This document shows, piece by piece, positions 1 through 6,249 of a stretch of 8,522 nucleotides of DNA. Below the pieces are notes generated by a model. The model was given only the letters and a program-made list of their open reading frames with translations, searched no databases and was not told the DNA's origin. This stretch comes from an uncultured Thalassospira sp. (lineage in GTDB: Bacteria; Pseudomonadota; Alphaproteobacteria; Rhodospirillales_A; Thalassospiraceae). The stretch is taken from positions 1 through 8,522 of the forward strand of contig CAMPHD010000120.1 in assembly GCA_946885765.1 (NCBI GenBank). The letters are read 5' to 3'. A program made the translations under genes and the position numbers. How positions within the stretch are numbered: the first letter of the stretch is position 1; every line of letters begins with the position of its first letter.

Positions 1-379
1 TGCTTTGCGCGGTACCGAGGTCAAATCACTTCGCGATGGCAAGGGCAATATTCAGGAATCCTATGCCGAGGCAAAGAATGGCGAGGTGTGGCTGATCAAC
101 GCCTATATCCCTGAATATCAAAGCAAGATGCCGTTTGGTCACGAAGAGCGTCGGCCGCGTAAACTGCTTTTGCGGAAACGTGAAATCGTAAAGATGAGCG
201 ATGCCCTGAACAAAAAGGGGTTCACCCTTGTTCCGGTAAAGCTTTATTTCAACGAGCGCGGCATTGCCAAACTTGAACTGGCAATCGCAGAAGGCAAGAA
301 AAAGGGCGATAAACGCGAGGCTGTCAAAGAACGTGACTGGCAGCGCGATAAGGCCCGGATCATGCGGGATTTCGGCTGA
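1..379 (+). CDS. smpB: SmpB, tmRNA-binding protein (5' truncated by window edge)
   Basis: SmpB binds the tRNA-like part of tmRNA (SsrA) and carries it into stalled ribosomes for trans-translation in the cytoplasm. The reading frame is open from position 2 and ends at TGA 377-379. The visible part holds about 125 residues. It begins with the conserved GTEVKSLR block, followed by an RKLLL segment and the basic C-terminal tail ([17 protein letters not shown]), which in the family enters the mRNA channel and takes part in decoding. SmpB proteins are usually about 155-160 residues, and GTEVKSLR lies near residue 35, so roughly 35 residues are missing to the left. The TTG at position 5 is an internal leucine codon, not a start. 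A strong terminator follows, so this gene ends its transcription unit. Identification is secure; only the 5' end is unknown. Confidence 0.95.
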   Translation, partial: ALRGTEVKSLRDGKGNIQESYAEAKNGEVWLINAYIPEYQSKMPFGHEERRPRKLLLRKREIVKMSDALNKKGFTLVPVKLYFNERGIAKLELAIAEGKKKGDKREAVKERDWQRDKARIMRDFG

Positions 380-432
380 AGCCATTCGCCTCGCGAGCAT
401 GTGTATTGCTTGCCACGACCAATAAAATGCAT

Positions 433-471
433 AAATGGCGCAGACATGGTGAACATGACTGCGCCATTTTT
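433..471 (+). terminator. Intrinsic terminator after smpB
   Basis: A perfect 11-bp stem pairs AAATGGCGCAG (433-443) with CTGCGCCATTT (459-469). The 15-nt loop contains a second small CATG/CATG pairing (445-448 with 454-457). The run of T at 467-471 overlaps the second arm. It begins 53 nt after the smpB stop and ends about 30 nt before the next gene, so it should separate smpB from the oxidoreductase gene. The A-rich left arm means it could also act on the minus strand, but no minus-strand gene points into it here. Confidence 0.85.
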
Positions 472-485
472 CGTATGATGTGGTC

Positions 486-493
486 AGGAAGGG
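486..493 (+). promoter_or_regulatory. Ribosome binding site that fixes the oxidoreductase start
   Basis: AGGAAGGG lies 7 nt before ATG 501. An in-frame GTG at 480 lies upstream of this purine tract and has no such site of its own, so ATG 501 is the better start. Confidence 0.75.
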
Positions 494-500
494 AATCTGG

Positions 501-1160
501 ATGACTGATGGTTTTAGCGGCAAGATCAAAGAGAAATTGATCGAAGCGAAGCAAAAATGGGCGCAAAACGGTCGTCTTTTGACGGGGCAGGCCGATCACG
601 CACATGAAAATCGCCTGCCACCCGGCCAGCGCGAGGTCAAAGACTGGCCGGTGCTTGATCTTGGCATCACGCCACATGTCGGAACGGATGATTTTCGCCT
701 GACGATTGACGGCGAGGTTGAAAACCCGGTCACGCTCGATTTTGGGCAACTGCTTGATCTACCGCCCTTTATGGCCAGAAATGATATTCATTGTGTCACC
801 AGCTGGTCGCGCTACGACAATCACTGGCAGGGTGTTTCTGCCTTGTCGCTTGCCGATCTGGTAAAGCCGACATCAGATGCCCGTCATGTGCTTTTCACCG
901 CCCATGACGGTTATACAACCAATGTTCGGATCGATCAGTTTCTCGATGATGACGTGTTGCTTGCCCATCATTGGGAAGATGCACCGCTGACCGAGGAACA
1001 TGGTGGTCCGGTTCGCGTGATCATTCCAAAGCTGTATTTCTGGAAAAGTGCGAAATGGGTGCACCAGATTACATTTTCCAAAATCGACAAACCCGGCTTC
1101 TGGGAAGTACGCGGCTATCACAACAACGCTGATCCATGGACGGAAGAGCGATATGGCTAG
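501..1160 (+). CDS. Cytoplasmic molybdopterin-dependent oxidoreductase, sulfite oxidase-like (YuiH/COG2041 type)
   Basis: The 219-residue product matches the small one-domain members of the sulfite oxidase molybdopterin fold. A sulfite-oxidase-type core runs from about residue 45 to 205. It contains the HCVTSWSRYDNHWQGV segment, whose Cys98 is the expected protein ligand to molybdenum, and GGPVRVIIPKLYFWKSAKWV (about 168-187), typical of the pterin-binding half. Unlike periplasmic MsrP/YedY there is no Tat twin-arginine signal, so it should stay in the cytoplasm. It also lacks the heme and dimerisation domains of true sulfite oxidases. The substrate cannot be read from the sequence; oxidation of sulfite or reduction of an S- or N-oxide are only family-level possibilities. 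The stop codon overlaps the start of the glutathione peroxidase gene, suggesting a coupled operon. No MsrQ-like heme membrane partner lies next to it. The family call is firm and the reaction is unknown. Confidence 0.88.
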   Translation: MTDGFSGKIKEKLIEAKQKWAQNGRLLTGQADHAHENRLPPGQREVKDWPVLDLGITPHVGTDDFRLTIDGEVENPVTLDFGQLLDLPPFMARNDIHCVTSWSRYDNHWQGVSALSLADLVKPTSDARHVLFTAHDGYTTNVRIDQFLDDDVLLAHHWEDAPLTEEHGGPVRVIIPKLYFWKSAKWVHQITFSKIDKPGFWEVRGYHNNADPWTEERYG

Positions 1161-1749
1161 AAAAATCAGAAGTTTCGGAAACGGAATGCGGATTTTGTTG
1201 AAATCCGGTTTGTGCGGCTTCGTTTGCCTGATGATTGGAAGTTCTGCCATGGCCAGCGATAAAGCGATGAATGCCCACAATTTTACATTCCCGTCGATTG
1301 ACGGGGGCGAAATCGATCTTGCGGATTATCGGGGCAAGGCGGTTCTGGTCGTCAATACCGCCTCGATGTGTGGCTATACACCACAATATACCGGGCTTCA
1401 GGCGCTATGGTCGGATTACCGGGCCGCAGGGCTGATTGTTCTGGGCGTTCCATCAGGCGATTTTGGCGGACAGGAATATGCGGAAGACAGCGAAATCAAG
1501 GATTTCTGTACCGTCAATTTTGATGTCGATTTCCCGATGACCACCAAACAGTCGGTTCGCGGAGATAATGCGCATCCGTTCTTTAAATGGGCAGAGGCGG
1601 AGCTTGGCAGCGATCAGGCCCCGCAATGGAATTTCCACAAATATCTGGTCGATCCGAACGGCAATCTGGTTGCCAGTTTTGCTACCCGGATCAAACCGGA
1701 AGATGATCAGGTGATTTCCGCCATCCGGCAGGCATTGGCCAGGTCATAG
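1153..1749 (+). CDS. Exported glutathione peroxidase-family protein (cysteine type)
   Basis: The 198-residue product is a thioredoxin-fold peroxidase that would reduce hydrogen peroxide or organic peroxides with thiol electrons. Numbering from ATG 1153, the catalytic set is visible: peroxidatic Cys73 in NTASMCGYTPQY, Gln107 in FGGQE, and Trp159-Asn160 in WNFHKYL. A second cysteine, Cys119 in FCTVNFDVDFP, sits where thioredoxin-dependent members carry the resolving cysteine, so thioredoxin-like reductants may be preferred over glutathione (inference). The N-terminus has basic residues, a hydrophobic stretch (about 19-33) and an AMA-S site near residue 34, a plausible Sec signal peptide that predicts a periplasmic location. 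ATG 1153 overlaps the end of the upstream gene by 8 nt, after a GGAAGAG tract. ATG 1186 with GGAAACGGA before it is an equally reasonable start and leaves a more typical signal peptide. The gene converges on recQ across only 7 nt. Confidence 0.9.
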   Translation: MARKIRSFGNGMRILLKSGLCGFVCLMIGSSAMASDKAMNAHNFTFPSIDGGEIDLADYRGKAVLVVNTASMCGYTPQYTGLQALWSDYRAAGLIVLGVPSGDFGGQEYAEDSEIKDFCTVNFDVDFPMTTKQSVRGDNAHPFFKWAEAELGSDQAPQWNFHKYLVDPNGNLVASFATRIKPEDDQVISAIRQALARS

Positions 1750-1756
1750 GAAATTT

Positions 1757-3607
1757 TTAGCGCCGCCCATCCATCACATCAAGGAACACCAGCCCATACT
1801 GGTCGAGTTTCTTGACGCCAACCCCGTTGATTGATGCCATGTCCTGAAGCGTCCGCGGTTTGAACCGGACCATTTCCCAAAGCGTTCTATCGCTGAAAAT
1901 GACATAGGGCGGGACATTCTGGCTGCTGGCAAGCTCGCGGCGCAAATTGCGCAGGCGTTCCCACAGATCACGATCTTCCTCGTTTTCAAACTCGGTATCG
2001 AAATCACGCAGCCGCTTGGTCATGGTGCGCTTGCTTTCGCCCGGGTCCTTGCGCATCTCGACGACTTTTTCACCGCGCAGGACGGGCCGCGATTCTTCGG
2101 TCAGATAGATGCCGCCGTGGCCTTCGACATCGACCTGAAGATAGCCCATGGCAAGCAATTGGCGGAAAACGGACCGCCATTGTGGTTGGGCGATATCCTT
2201 GCCGATGCCGTAAACCGAAAGGTCGTCATGACTGTTCTGGCGGATTTTTTCGGTTTTGCGGCCCATCAGGACTTCGATGATGTGGGCCGGACCAAACCGT
2301 TGACCGGTGCGATAGACCGCGGAGAGTGCCTTGCGGGATGCATCGGTTGCGTCCCAGGTATCAACCGGTTCAAGGCAGGTATCGCAATTGCCGCACGGCT
2401 TGGTATTTTCTTCGCCGAAATAGGACAGGATGACTTGCCTGCGACATTTCATCGTTTCGGCAAGGCCGACCAAGGCATCAAGTTTGCGGCTTTCGATGCG
2501 TTTCTGACTGTCAGGCGCATCTGACGTTGCCAGCATGGAGCGGATGGAAACGATGTCGGACAAATCGTAATTCATCCATGCGTTGGCGGGCAGGCCATCG
2601 CGCCCGGCACGGCCGGTTTCCTGATAATAGGCTTCCATGCTTTTGGGCAGGTTCAGATGGGCGACAAAGCGGACATTCGGCTTGTCGATTCCCATGCCAA
2701 AGGCAACCGTTGCGCAAATGATCAGACCGTCTTCGCGCAGGAACCTGTCCTGATGAAGCTGTCTTGTTTCCTGTGTCAGTCCGGCGTGATAGGGCAAGGC
2801 AGGGCGACCGTTATCGGTCAGCCATTGGGCGACGTCTTCGGTCTTGCGGCGCGACAGGCAATAGACAATCCCGGCATCTTCGGCATGTTCACGGTTCAGA
2901 AAAGACAGAAGGCGCTGTTTTGAATTGCCCTTTGTCTCAATCCGGTAGGTGATGTTCGGGCGATCAAAACCGGTCAGGAAGCATTGCGCATTTGTCAGAT
3001 GCAGGTTTTCGGCAATGTCCTTGCGGGTCGGGGTATCTGCCGTTGCGGTCAAGGCAACACGCGGCACATGCGGGAAACGCGTCGGCAAAAGGTCAAGCCT
3101 GCGATATTCCGGCCGGAAATCATGCCCCCATTGCGAGACGCAGTGGGCTTCGTCAATCGCGAACAGCGATATGCTGATCCGGTCAAGCAGGTTGAGAAAA
3201 CGATCAGTGGCAAACCGTTCAGGTGCCACGTAAAGCAGATCGATATCGCCATCAACCGCACGGGTTTCGATTTCGCGCGCAGCGTCGGGTGTTAGGGTCG
3301 AATTGATAAAGGCCGCCTTGACGCCAAGCTGGCTTAGCGCGTCAACCTGATCCTTCATCAGTGCGATCAGGGGCGATACAACGACGGCGGTTCCGGGGCG
3401 ACACAAAGCCGGGATCTGATAACACAGGGATTTACCGCCACCCGTTGGCATCAGGACCAGCGCATCGTTCCCGGCAATCACATGGTCAATGATTTCGGCC
3501 TGCTGGCCACGGAAACTGTCATAGCCGAATACTTCGCGCAGAACGTCAATCGGCAGACGTTGTGCAGGTCGGTCGAGCAAGCCGGGTAGAGGTGCTGTAT
3601 CGGGCAA
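1757..3607 (-). CDS. recQ: ATP-dependent DNA helicase RecQ
   Basis: RecQ is a 3'-5' helicase that unwinds forks and recombination intermediates in the RecF pathway. All expected parts are present, numbered from the TTG at 3607 (616 residues): the Q-motif region [10 protein letters not shown], Walker A MPTGGGKS with Lys59, DEAH box at 152-155 followed by the aromatic-rich loop [13 protein letters not shown], motif III LTATA, motif [10 protein letters not shown] and motif [12 protein letters not shown]. The zinc-binding cysteines are 388, 405, 408 and 411. A winged-helix region and one C-terminal HRDC domain (about 547-616) follow, so it resembles full-length E. coli RecQ. The start is uncertain because no ATG fits. 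TTG 3607 lies one base after the UDG stop and gives a leader close to E. coli RecQ length; TTG 3652 would add 15 residues and overlap UDG by 44 nt. The abutting order suggests translational coupling to UDG. Confidence 0.95.
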   Translation of the reverse strand: MPDTAPLPGLLDRPAQRLPIDVLREVFGYDSFRGQQAEIIDHVIAGNDALVLMPTGGGKSLCYQIPALCRPGTAVVVSPLIALMKDQVDALSQLGVKAAFINSTLTPDAAREIETRAVDGDIDLLYVAPERFATDRFLNLLDRISISLFAIDEAHCVSQWGHDFRPEYRRLDLLPTRFPHVPRVALTATADTPTRKDIAENLHLTNAQCFLTGFDRPNITYRIETKGNSKQRLLSFLNREHAEDAGIVYCLSRRKTEDVAQWLTDNGRPALPYHAGLTQETRQLHQDRFLREDGLIICATVAFGMGIDKPNVRFVAHLNLPKSMEAYYQETGRAGRDGLPANAWMNYDLSDIVSIRSMLATSDAPDSQKRIESRKLDALVGLAETMKCRRQVILSYFGEENTKPCGNCDTCLEPVDTWDATDASRKALSAVYRTGQRFGPAHIIEVLMGRKTEKIRQNSHDDLSVYGIGKDIAQPQWRSVFRQLLAMGYLQVDVEGHGGIYLTEESRPVLRGEKVVEMRKDPGESKRTMTKRLRDFDTEFENEEDRDLWERLRNLRRELASSQNVPPYVIFSDRTLWEMVRFKPRTLQDMASINGVGVKKLDQYGLVFLDVMDGRR

Positions 3608-3608
3608 T

Positions 3609-4250
3609 TTAACGGTCCAGATGTGCGCGGATATCGACAAAGACGTTTTCAAACATCTCGGGCGTCAGGCGATAGGTCTGGGTGTTGTAACGCGAACAGT
3701 GATAGCTATCAAACAGTGTGATGCCATTTTCCATTTGATGCGATGCCCGATGACCGAATTTCAGGGATGAAAGCTTGAGCCCGAAAGTTCGCAACATTGC
3801 CTGATGGGCGACCTGTCCAAGGCACAGAATGGCCGAAAGGTTTTTCATTGCCCCGAATTCGCTGATCAGGAAGGGGCGGCAGGTATTGGCTTCGGGGCCT
3901 GTCGGCTTGTTTTCCGGCGGCACGCATTTGACGGCATTGGTAATCCGGCAATCAATCAGTTCAAGCCCGTCATCAGGACGTTTTGCATAAGTCCCCTTGG
4001 CAAAACCGAATTTCTTGAGCGTATCGTAAAGAAGATCGCCCGCGTAATCGCCGGTAAAGGGACGACCGGTCGCGTTGGCACCCTTTAAGCCCGGGGCAAG
4101 TCCAACGACGAGCAGGCGGGCGTCAAGCGAACCGAAAGGACGGACCGGGCCGTTATAAAAATCGGGAAATTTTGCCTGATTGGCGCGACGGAAATCAACA
4201 AGGCGCGGGCAAAGTTGGCAGTCCCTGTCGGGTTGAAGGTAGGTGGTCAT
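3609..4250 (-). CDS. Uracil-DNA glycosylase, family 5 (UDGb-like), with 4Fe-4S cysteines
   Basis: This 213-residue protein should remove uracil, and perhaps other deaminated bases, from DNA to start base excision repair. Numbered from ATG 4250, the UDGb-type motif [19 protein letters not shown] spans 50-68, and the second active-site segment HCSRYNTQT begins at His184. Four cysteines arranged as in iron-sulfur UDGs are visible: Cys11 and Cys14 (CQLC) near the N-terminus and Cys109 and Cys124 in the middle. GAN after the GLAPG segment points to family 5 rather than family 4, which usually reads GEAPG. The second motif has HCS where many relatives have HPS. ATG 4283 would add 11 residues, but it lies in the loop of a hairpin and the family normally starts close to CxxC, so ATG 4250 is chosen. 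It lies 65 nt after the NYN gene and directly before recQ, in a repair-like minus-strand run. Confidence 0.9.
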   Translation of the reverse strand: MTTYLQPDRDCQLCPRLVDFRRANQAKFPDFYNGPVRPFGSLDARLLVVGLAPGLKGANATGRPFTGDYAGDLLYDTLKKFGFAKGTYAKRPDDGLELIDCRITNAVKCVPPENKPTGPEANTCRPFLISEFGAMKNLSAILCLGQVAHQAMLRTFGLKLSSLKFGHRASHQMENGITLFDSYHCSRYNTQTYRLTPEMFENVFVDIRAHLDR

Positions 4251-4268
4251 GGCGTGTCCGACAGTTTG

Positions 4269-4294
4269 CCGGGCGCAATTCATGCTGCGCCCGG
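4269..4294 (-). repeat. GC-rich hairpin between the NYN gene and the UDG start
   Basis: A perfect 9-bp inverted repeat pairs CCGGGCGCA (4269-4277) with TGCGCCCGG (4286-4294) around an 8-nt loop. It lies 18 nt upstream of the chosen UDG start on the minus strand, and its loop holds the alternative ATG at 4283. The minus-strand transcript has no run of U after it, so it is not a classic terminator. It could be a leaky or Rho-assisted stop, an RNA-stabilising end for the NYN message, or a brake on UDG translation. Confidence 0.6.
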
Positions 4295-4315
4295 TCGTTT
4301 ATTCAAACAGGGCGA

Positions 4316-4924
4316 TCAGTCGAAATCAACGTCGTCAAGATCGGGATGTTGCGGGTGATCATCAAAATCCGGGTGGTCGTCTTCGCGGCGTTGCTGAACC
4401 TTTCGGGCGATCGTGCCTTCAAGTTCGGTCAGTTCGATAAAGTTATCGGCCTGACGGCGCAGTTCGTCGGCAACCATCGGGGGATTCGATTTGACGGTCG
4501 ACACAACGGTAACACGAACACCTTTGCGCTGAACCGCGTCGACAAGGCGACGAAAATCGCCATCGCCCGAGAAAATGACAACATGATCAAGATGCTGGGC
4601 CATTTCCATGACATCGATTGCGAGCTCGATATCCATGTTGCCCTTGATCTTGCGACGACCGGCAGCATCGGTGAATTCCTTGGTCGGTTTGGTGACCATG
4701 GTGTAGCCGTTATAGTCAAGCCAGTCGACCAGCGGACGGATGGGGGAGTATTCCTGATCTTCAATCAGTGCGGTGTAGTAGAAGGCGCGGATCAGTTGAC
4801 CTTTTTGTGCAAAAAGATCCAGTAAGCGTTTGTAATCTATGTCGAAGCCAAGTGCCCTGGCCGCGGCATAGAGGTTCGAGCCGTCAATGAACAGCCCGAT
4901 GCGTTCCTGCGGGTAAAAAATCAT
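4316..4924 (-). CDS. NYN-domain (LabA/DUF88-like) putative ribonuclease
   Basis: The 202-residue protein has a PIN-like NYN domain over about residues 8-165. The acidic metal-binding set is visible: Asp14 in GLFIDGSNLY, Asp98 in KGNMDIELAIDVM, and Asp121/Asp123 in FSGDGDFRRLV. NYN proteins of this type are thought to be metal-dependent RNases; the bacterial members are mostly uncharacterised, so the substrate is unknown. After the domain the last 22 residues are very acidic (10 Asp and 1 Glu), with repeated HPDFDD and HPDLDD units and several His and Pro. ATG 4924 is preferred over an in-frame TTG at 4939, because TGAGGA lies 8 nt before the ATG and the TTG overlaps that tract. The gene is divergent from folK and is followed in the same direction by UDG and recQ. 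Family assignment is firm; the cellular role is not. Confidence 0.88.
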   Translation of the reverse strand: MIFYPQERIGLFIDGSNLYAAARALGFDIDYKRLLDLFAQKGQLIRAFYYTALIEDQEYSPIRPLVDWLDYNGYTMVTKPTKEFTDAAGRRKIKGNMDIELAIDVMEMAQHLDHVVIFSGDGDFRRLVDAVQRKGVRVTVVSTVKSNPPMVADELRRQADNFIELTELEGTIARKVQQRREDDHPDFDDHPQHPDLDDVDFD

Positions 4925-4932
4925 CTGAAAAT

Positions 4933-4938
4933 TCCTCA
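4933..4938 (-). promoter_or_regulatory. Ribosome binding site that fixes the NYN start
   Basis: On the minus strand TGAGGA precedes ATG 4924 by 8 nt. The competing TTG at 4937-4939 overlaps this element, so it cannot use it. Confidence 0.75.
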
Positions 4939-4939
4939 A

Positions 4940-5109
4940 ACATAGCTTTTTAATAATGCCGTTTCCAAAATTCGGGAAACGCCAACTTTTTTACCGTGCA
5001 ACTGCACACAAAGAAAGGACGAAAATATTGTGAATATCGTGGACACAACGGGATCGCTTCCGTAGTTATGCGCCTGTATCCCCATAAATGATGTGCAATA
5101 GCCAGTTTC
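4940..5109. promoter_or_regulatory. Divergent intergenic region between the NYN gene and folK
   Basis: This AT-rich stretch must hold the start signals for the minus-strand NYN run and for folK. Three small dyads are visible: CGTTTCC/GGAAACG (4960-4966 with 4975-4981) followed on the plus strand by six T at 4987-4992; GTGCA-AC-TGCAC (4996-5007); and ATATT-GTG-AATAT (5025-5037). I found no convincing pair of -35 and -10 boxes for either direction, so promoter positions are left open. The first dyad plus T run looks like a terminator, but no plus-strand gene ends into it. Confidence 0.45.
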
Positions 5110-5124
5110 GTGAGCAAGCCGACC

Positions 5125-5652
5125 ATGAACAACGACACTGCCCGTAATGACAGGGTGATTCTGATCGCCTTTGGCGCCAATCTTCCTACCGGGGAATATG
5201 GGGCACCTGCCGATACATTGAAAGCAGCCCTTAAACGATTGACCGAGGATGGCGACATTTCTGTGGCAAATGTATCCCCGTTCTACGAAACCGCACCGGT
5301 TCCGGTTTCGGATCAGCCCTGGTATGTCAATGGTGTTGCCCGGCTTGACACCGATTTGAGTGCGCATGATCTTCTGGCGCGTTTGCACAGGGTGGAGGCC
5401 GAGTTTGGTCGTGTCCGGCGCGAAAGAAACGAGGCACGTGCCATTGATCTTGATCTGATTGCTTATGGCGATGATTTGCTGATCGAGGAGGGCGGTATTC
5501 AGGTGCCGCACCCCCGCATGCATCAGCGCGCGTTTGTGTTGCTGCCGTTGCGTGACATCGTGCCCGGGTGGCAGCATCCGCAGCTTCGTCAGTCGATTGA
5601 TGATCTGATCGGAGCCCTTCCGGCGGATCAGGAAATCCGAAAACAATCCTGA
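5125..5652 (+). CDS. folK: 2-amino-4-hydroxy-6-hydroxymethyldihydropteridine pyrophosphokinase (HPPK)
   Basis: HPPK transfers pyrophosphate from ATP to 6-hydroxymethyl-7,8-dihydropterin, the step before dihydropteroate synthase in folate synthesis. The 175-residue product begins with the family strand [11 protein letters not shown], continues with [21 protein letters not shown], and has the signature [18 protein letters not shown], whose two Asp residues (DLDL) bind the magnesium ions. The closing [19 protein letters not shown] is also typical. Length fits the usual 160-180 residues, so it is complete and not fused to folB or folP. The start is uncertain: GTG 5110 would add five residues, and neither candidate has a strong ribosome binding site. 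folB and folP are not in this window. rpoZ follows after 116 nt with its own promoter, so folK may be a single-gene unit. Confidence 0.93.
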   Translation: MNNDTARNDRVILIAFGANLPTGEYGAPADTLKAALKRLTEDGDISVANVSPFYETAPVPVSDQPWYVNGVARLDTDLSAHDLLARLHRVEAEFGRVRRERNEARAIDLDLIAYGDDLLIEEGGIQVPHPRMHQRAFVLLPLRDIVPGWQHPQLRQSIDDLIGALPADQEIRKQS

Positions 5653-5699
5653 TATGCGTTAAAACCGCTAAAAACCTTTCGATCCGGACGGCTTCGCTG

Positions 5700-5728
5700 T
5701 TGCAACAATCCAAATGCGACGCTATAAA
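5700..5728 (+). promoter_or_regulatory. Sigma-70-like promoter for rpoZ
   Basis: TTGCAA (5700-5705) and TATAAA (5723-5728) are separated by exactly 17 nt, close to the TTGACA-17-TATAAT consensus. Transcription would begin near 5735, leaving a leader of about 34 nt before rpoZ ATG 5769. It is the best promoter match in the window. Confidence 0.65.
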
Positions 5729-5768
5729 GTCCGGTCTGGACACCCCAAAAGTATTTCTGGAGACATTT

Positions 5769-6107
5769 ATGGCGCGCGTTACCGTCGAAGATTGCGTTGA
5801 AAAGATTCCGAACCGCTTCGAGCTCGTGATGCTGGCAGCTCAGCGTGCACGCAACATCTCGGCCGGTGCAGAACTGACCATTGATCGTGATAACGACAAG
5901 AATCCGGTTGTTGCGCTGCGCGAAATCGCAGAGCAGACCGTTGATTACGATGATCTGCGCAATGGCATGGTTTCCGGCTTGCAGCGGCATGTTGAAGTCG
6001 ATGAACCTGAAGAATCCGAAGACGATTTTGGTCCGAAGCTGATGGCAGAAGCAATCGAAGATGCTTCGGTTGGCGTGACCATCCCGTCTGCCGGCGAAGA
6101 CGAATAA
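5769..6107 (+). CDS. rpoZ: DNA-directed RNA polymerase omega subunit
   Basis: Omega helps fold and hold the beta-prime subunit in RNA polymerase. The 112-residue product starts [28 protein letters not shown], the typical omega N-terminus, with the usual core ending around residue 65. The MAR start is of special interest because, in E. coli, these first omega residues form part of the ppGpp-binding site 1 with beta-prime; its presence suggests this polymerase may bind ppGpp directly (inference). The rest is an acidic alphaproteobacterial-style extension (about residues 75-112). ATG 5769 is supported by GGAG at 5759-5762, 6 nt upstream; an open frame further upstream lacks omega similarity. It has its own promoter-like sequence and a strong terminator. 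The ppGpp enzyme gene rsh follows 142 nt later, as rpoZ and spoT are adjacent in many proteobacteria. Confidence 0.95.
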   Translation: MARVTVEDCVEKIPNRFELVMLAAQRARNISAGAELTIDRDNDKNPVVALREIAEQTVDYDDLRNGMVSGLQRHVEVDEPEESEDDFGPKLMAEAIEDASVGVTIPSAGEDE

Positions 6108-6143
6108 GGTCAAGTAACCTTGTTCTGAGACAGCTTTCAAAAG

Positions 6144-6179
6144 AAAAGCCACGGTGATTATCTTCCGTGGCTTTTTTTT
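6144..6179 (+). terminator. Strong intrinsic terminator between rpoZ and rsh
   Basis: An 11-bp perfect stem pairs AAAAGCCACGG (6144-6154) with CCGTGGCTTTT (6165-6175) across a 10-nt loop, and the T run continues to 6179. It lies 36 nt after the rpoZ stop. It should stop most rpoZ transcripts, so rsh must either use its own promoter between about 6180 and 6230 or live on read-through. Confidence 0.9.
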
Positions 6180-6249
6180 ATCCAAATCGTACTATCTTAT
6201 GAAGGGGGAAGGATTTAGCCCCGTCAGACGAATACGGAGAAGCTACTGA

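Noticed and set aside
26..749. Minus-strand open frames opposite smpB and the oxidoreductase gene.
   Set aside because: They run antisense to clear conserved genes, cross the smpB terminator, and have no family-like features.
4172..4825. A 217-codon plus-strand open frame opposite the NYN gene.
   Set aside because: The minus-strand frame carries the complete NYN aspartate set and a good ribosome binding site, so the plus frame is a shadow.
4958..4992. Hairpin plus T run considered as a terminator.
   Set aside because: On the plus strand no gene ends before it, and on the minus strand it lies in the NYN leader with no T run after it. It is kept only as a dyad in the intergenic region.
4936..5646. 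A 236-codon minus-strand open frame opposite folK.
   Set aside because: It lies antisense to a complete, signature-bearing folK, shows no recognisable protein motif, and reads as a shadow frame.
6168..6195. Promoter for rsh with TACTAT as the -10 box.
   Set aside because: No acceptable -35 box at 16-18 nt spacing; the upstream sequence is the rpoZ terminator stem.
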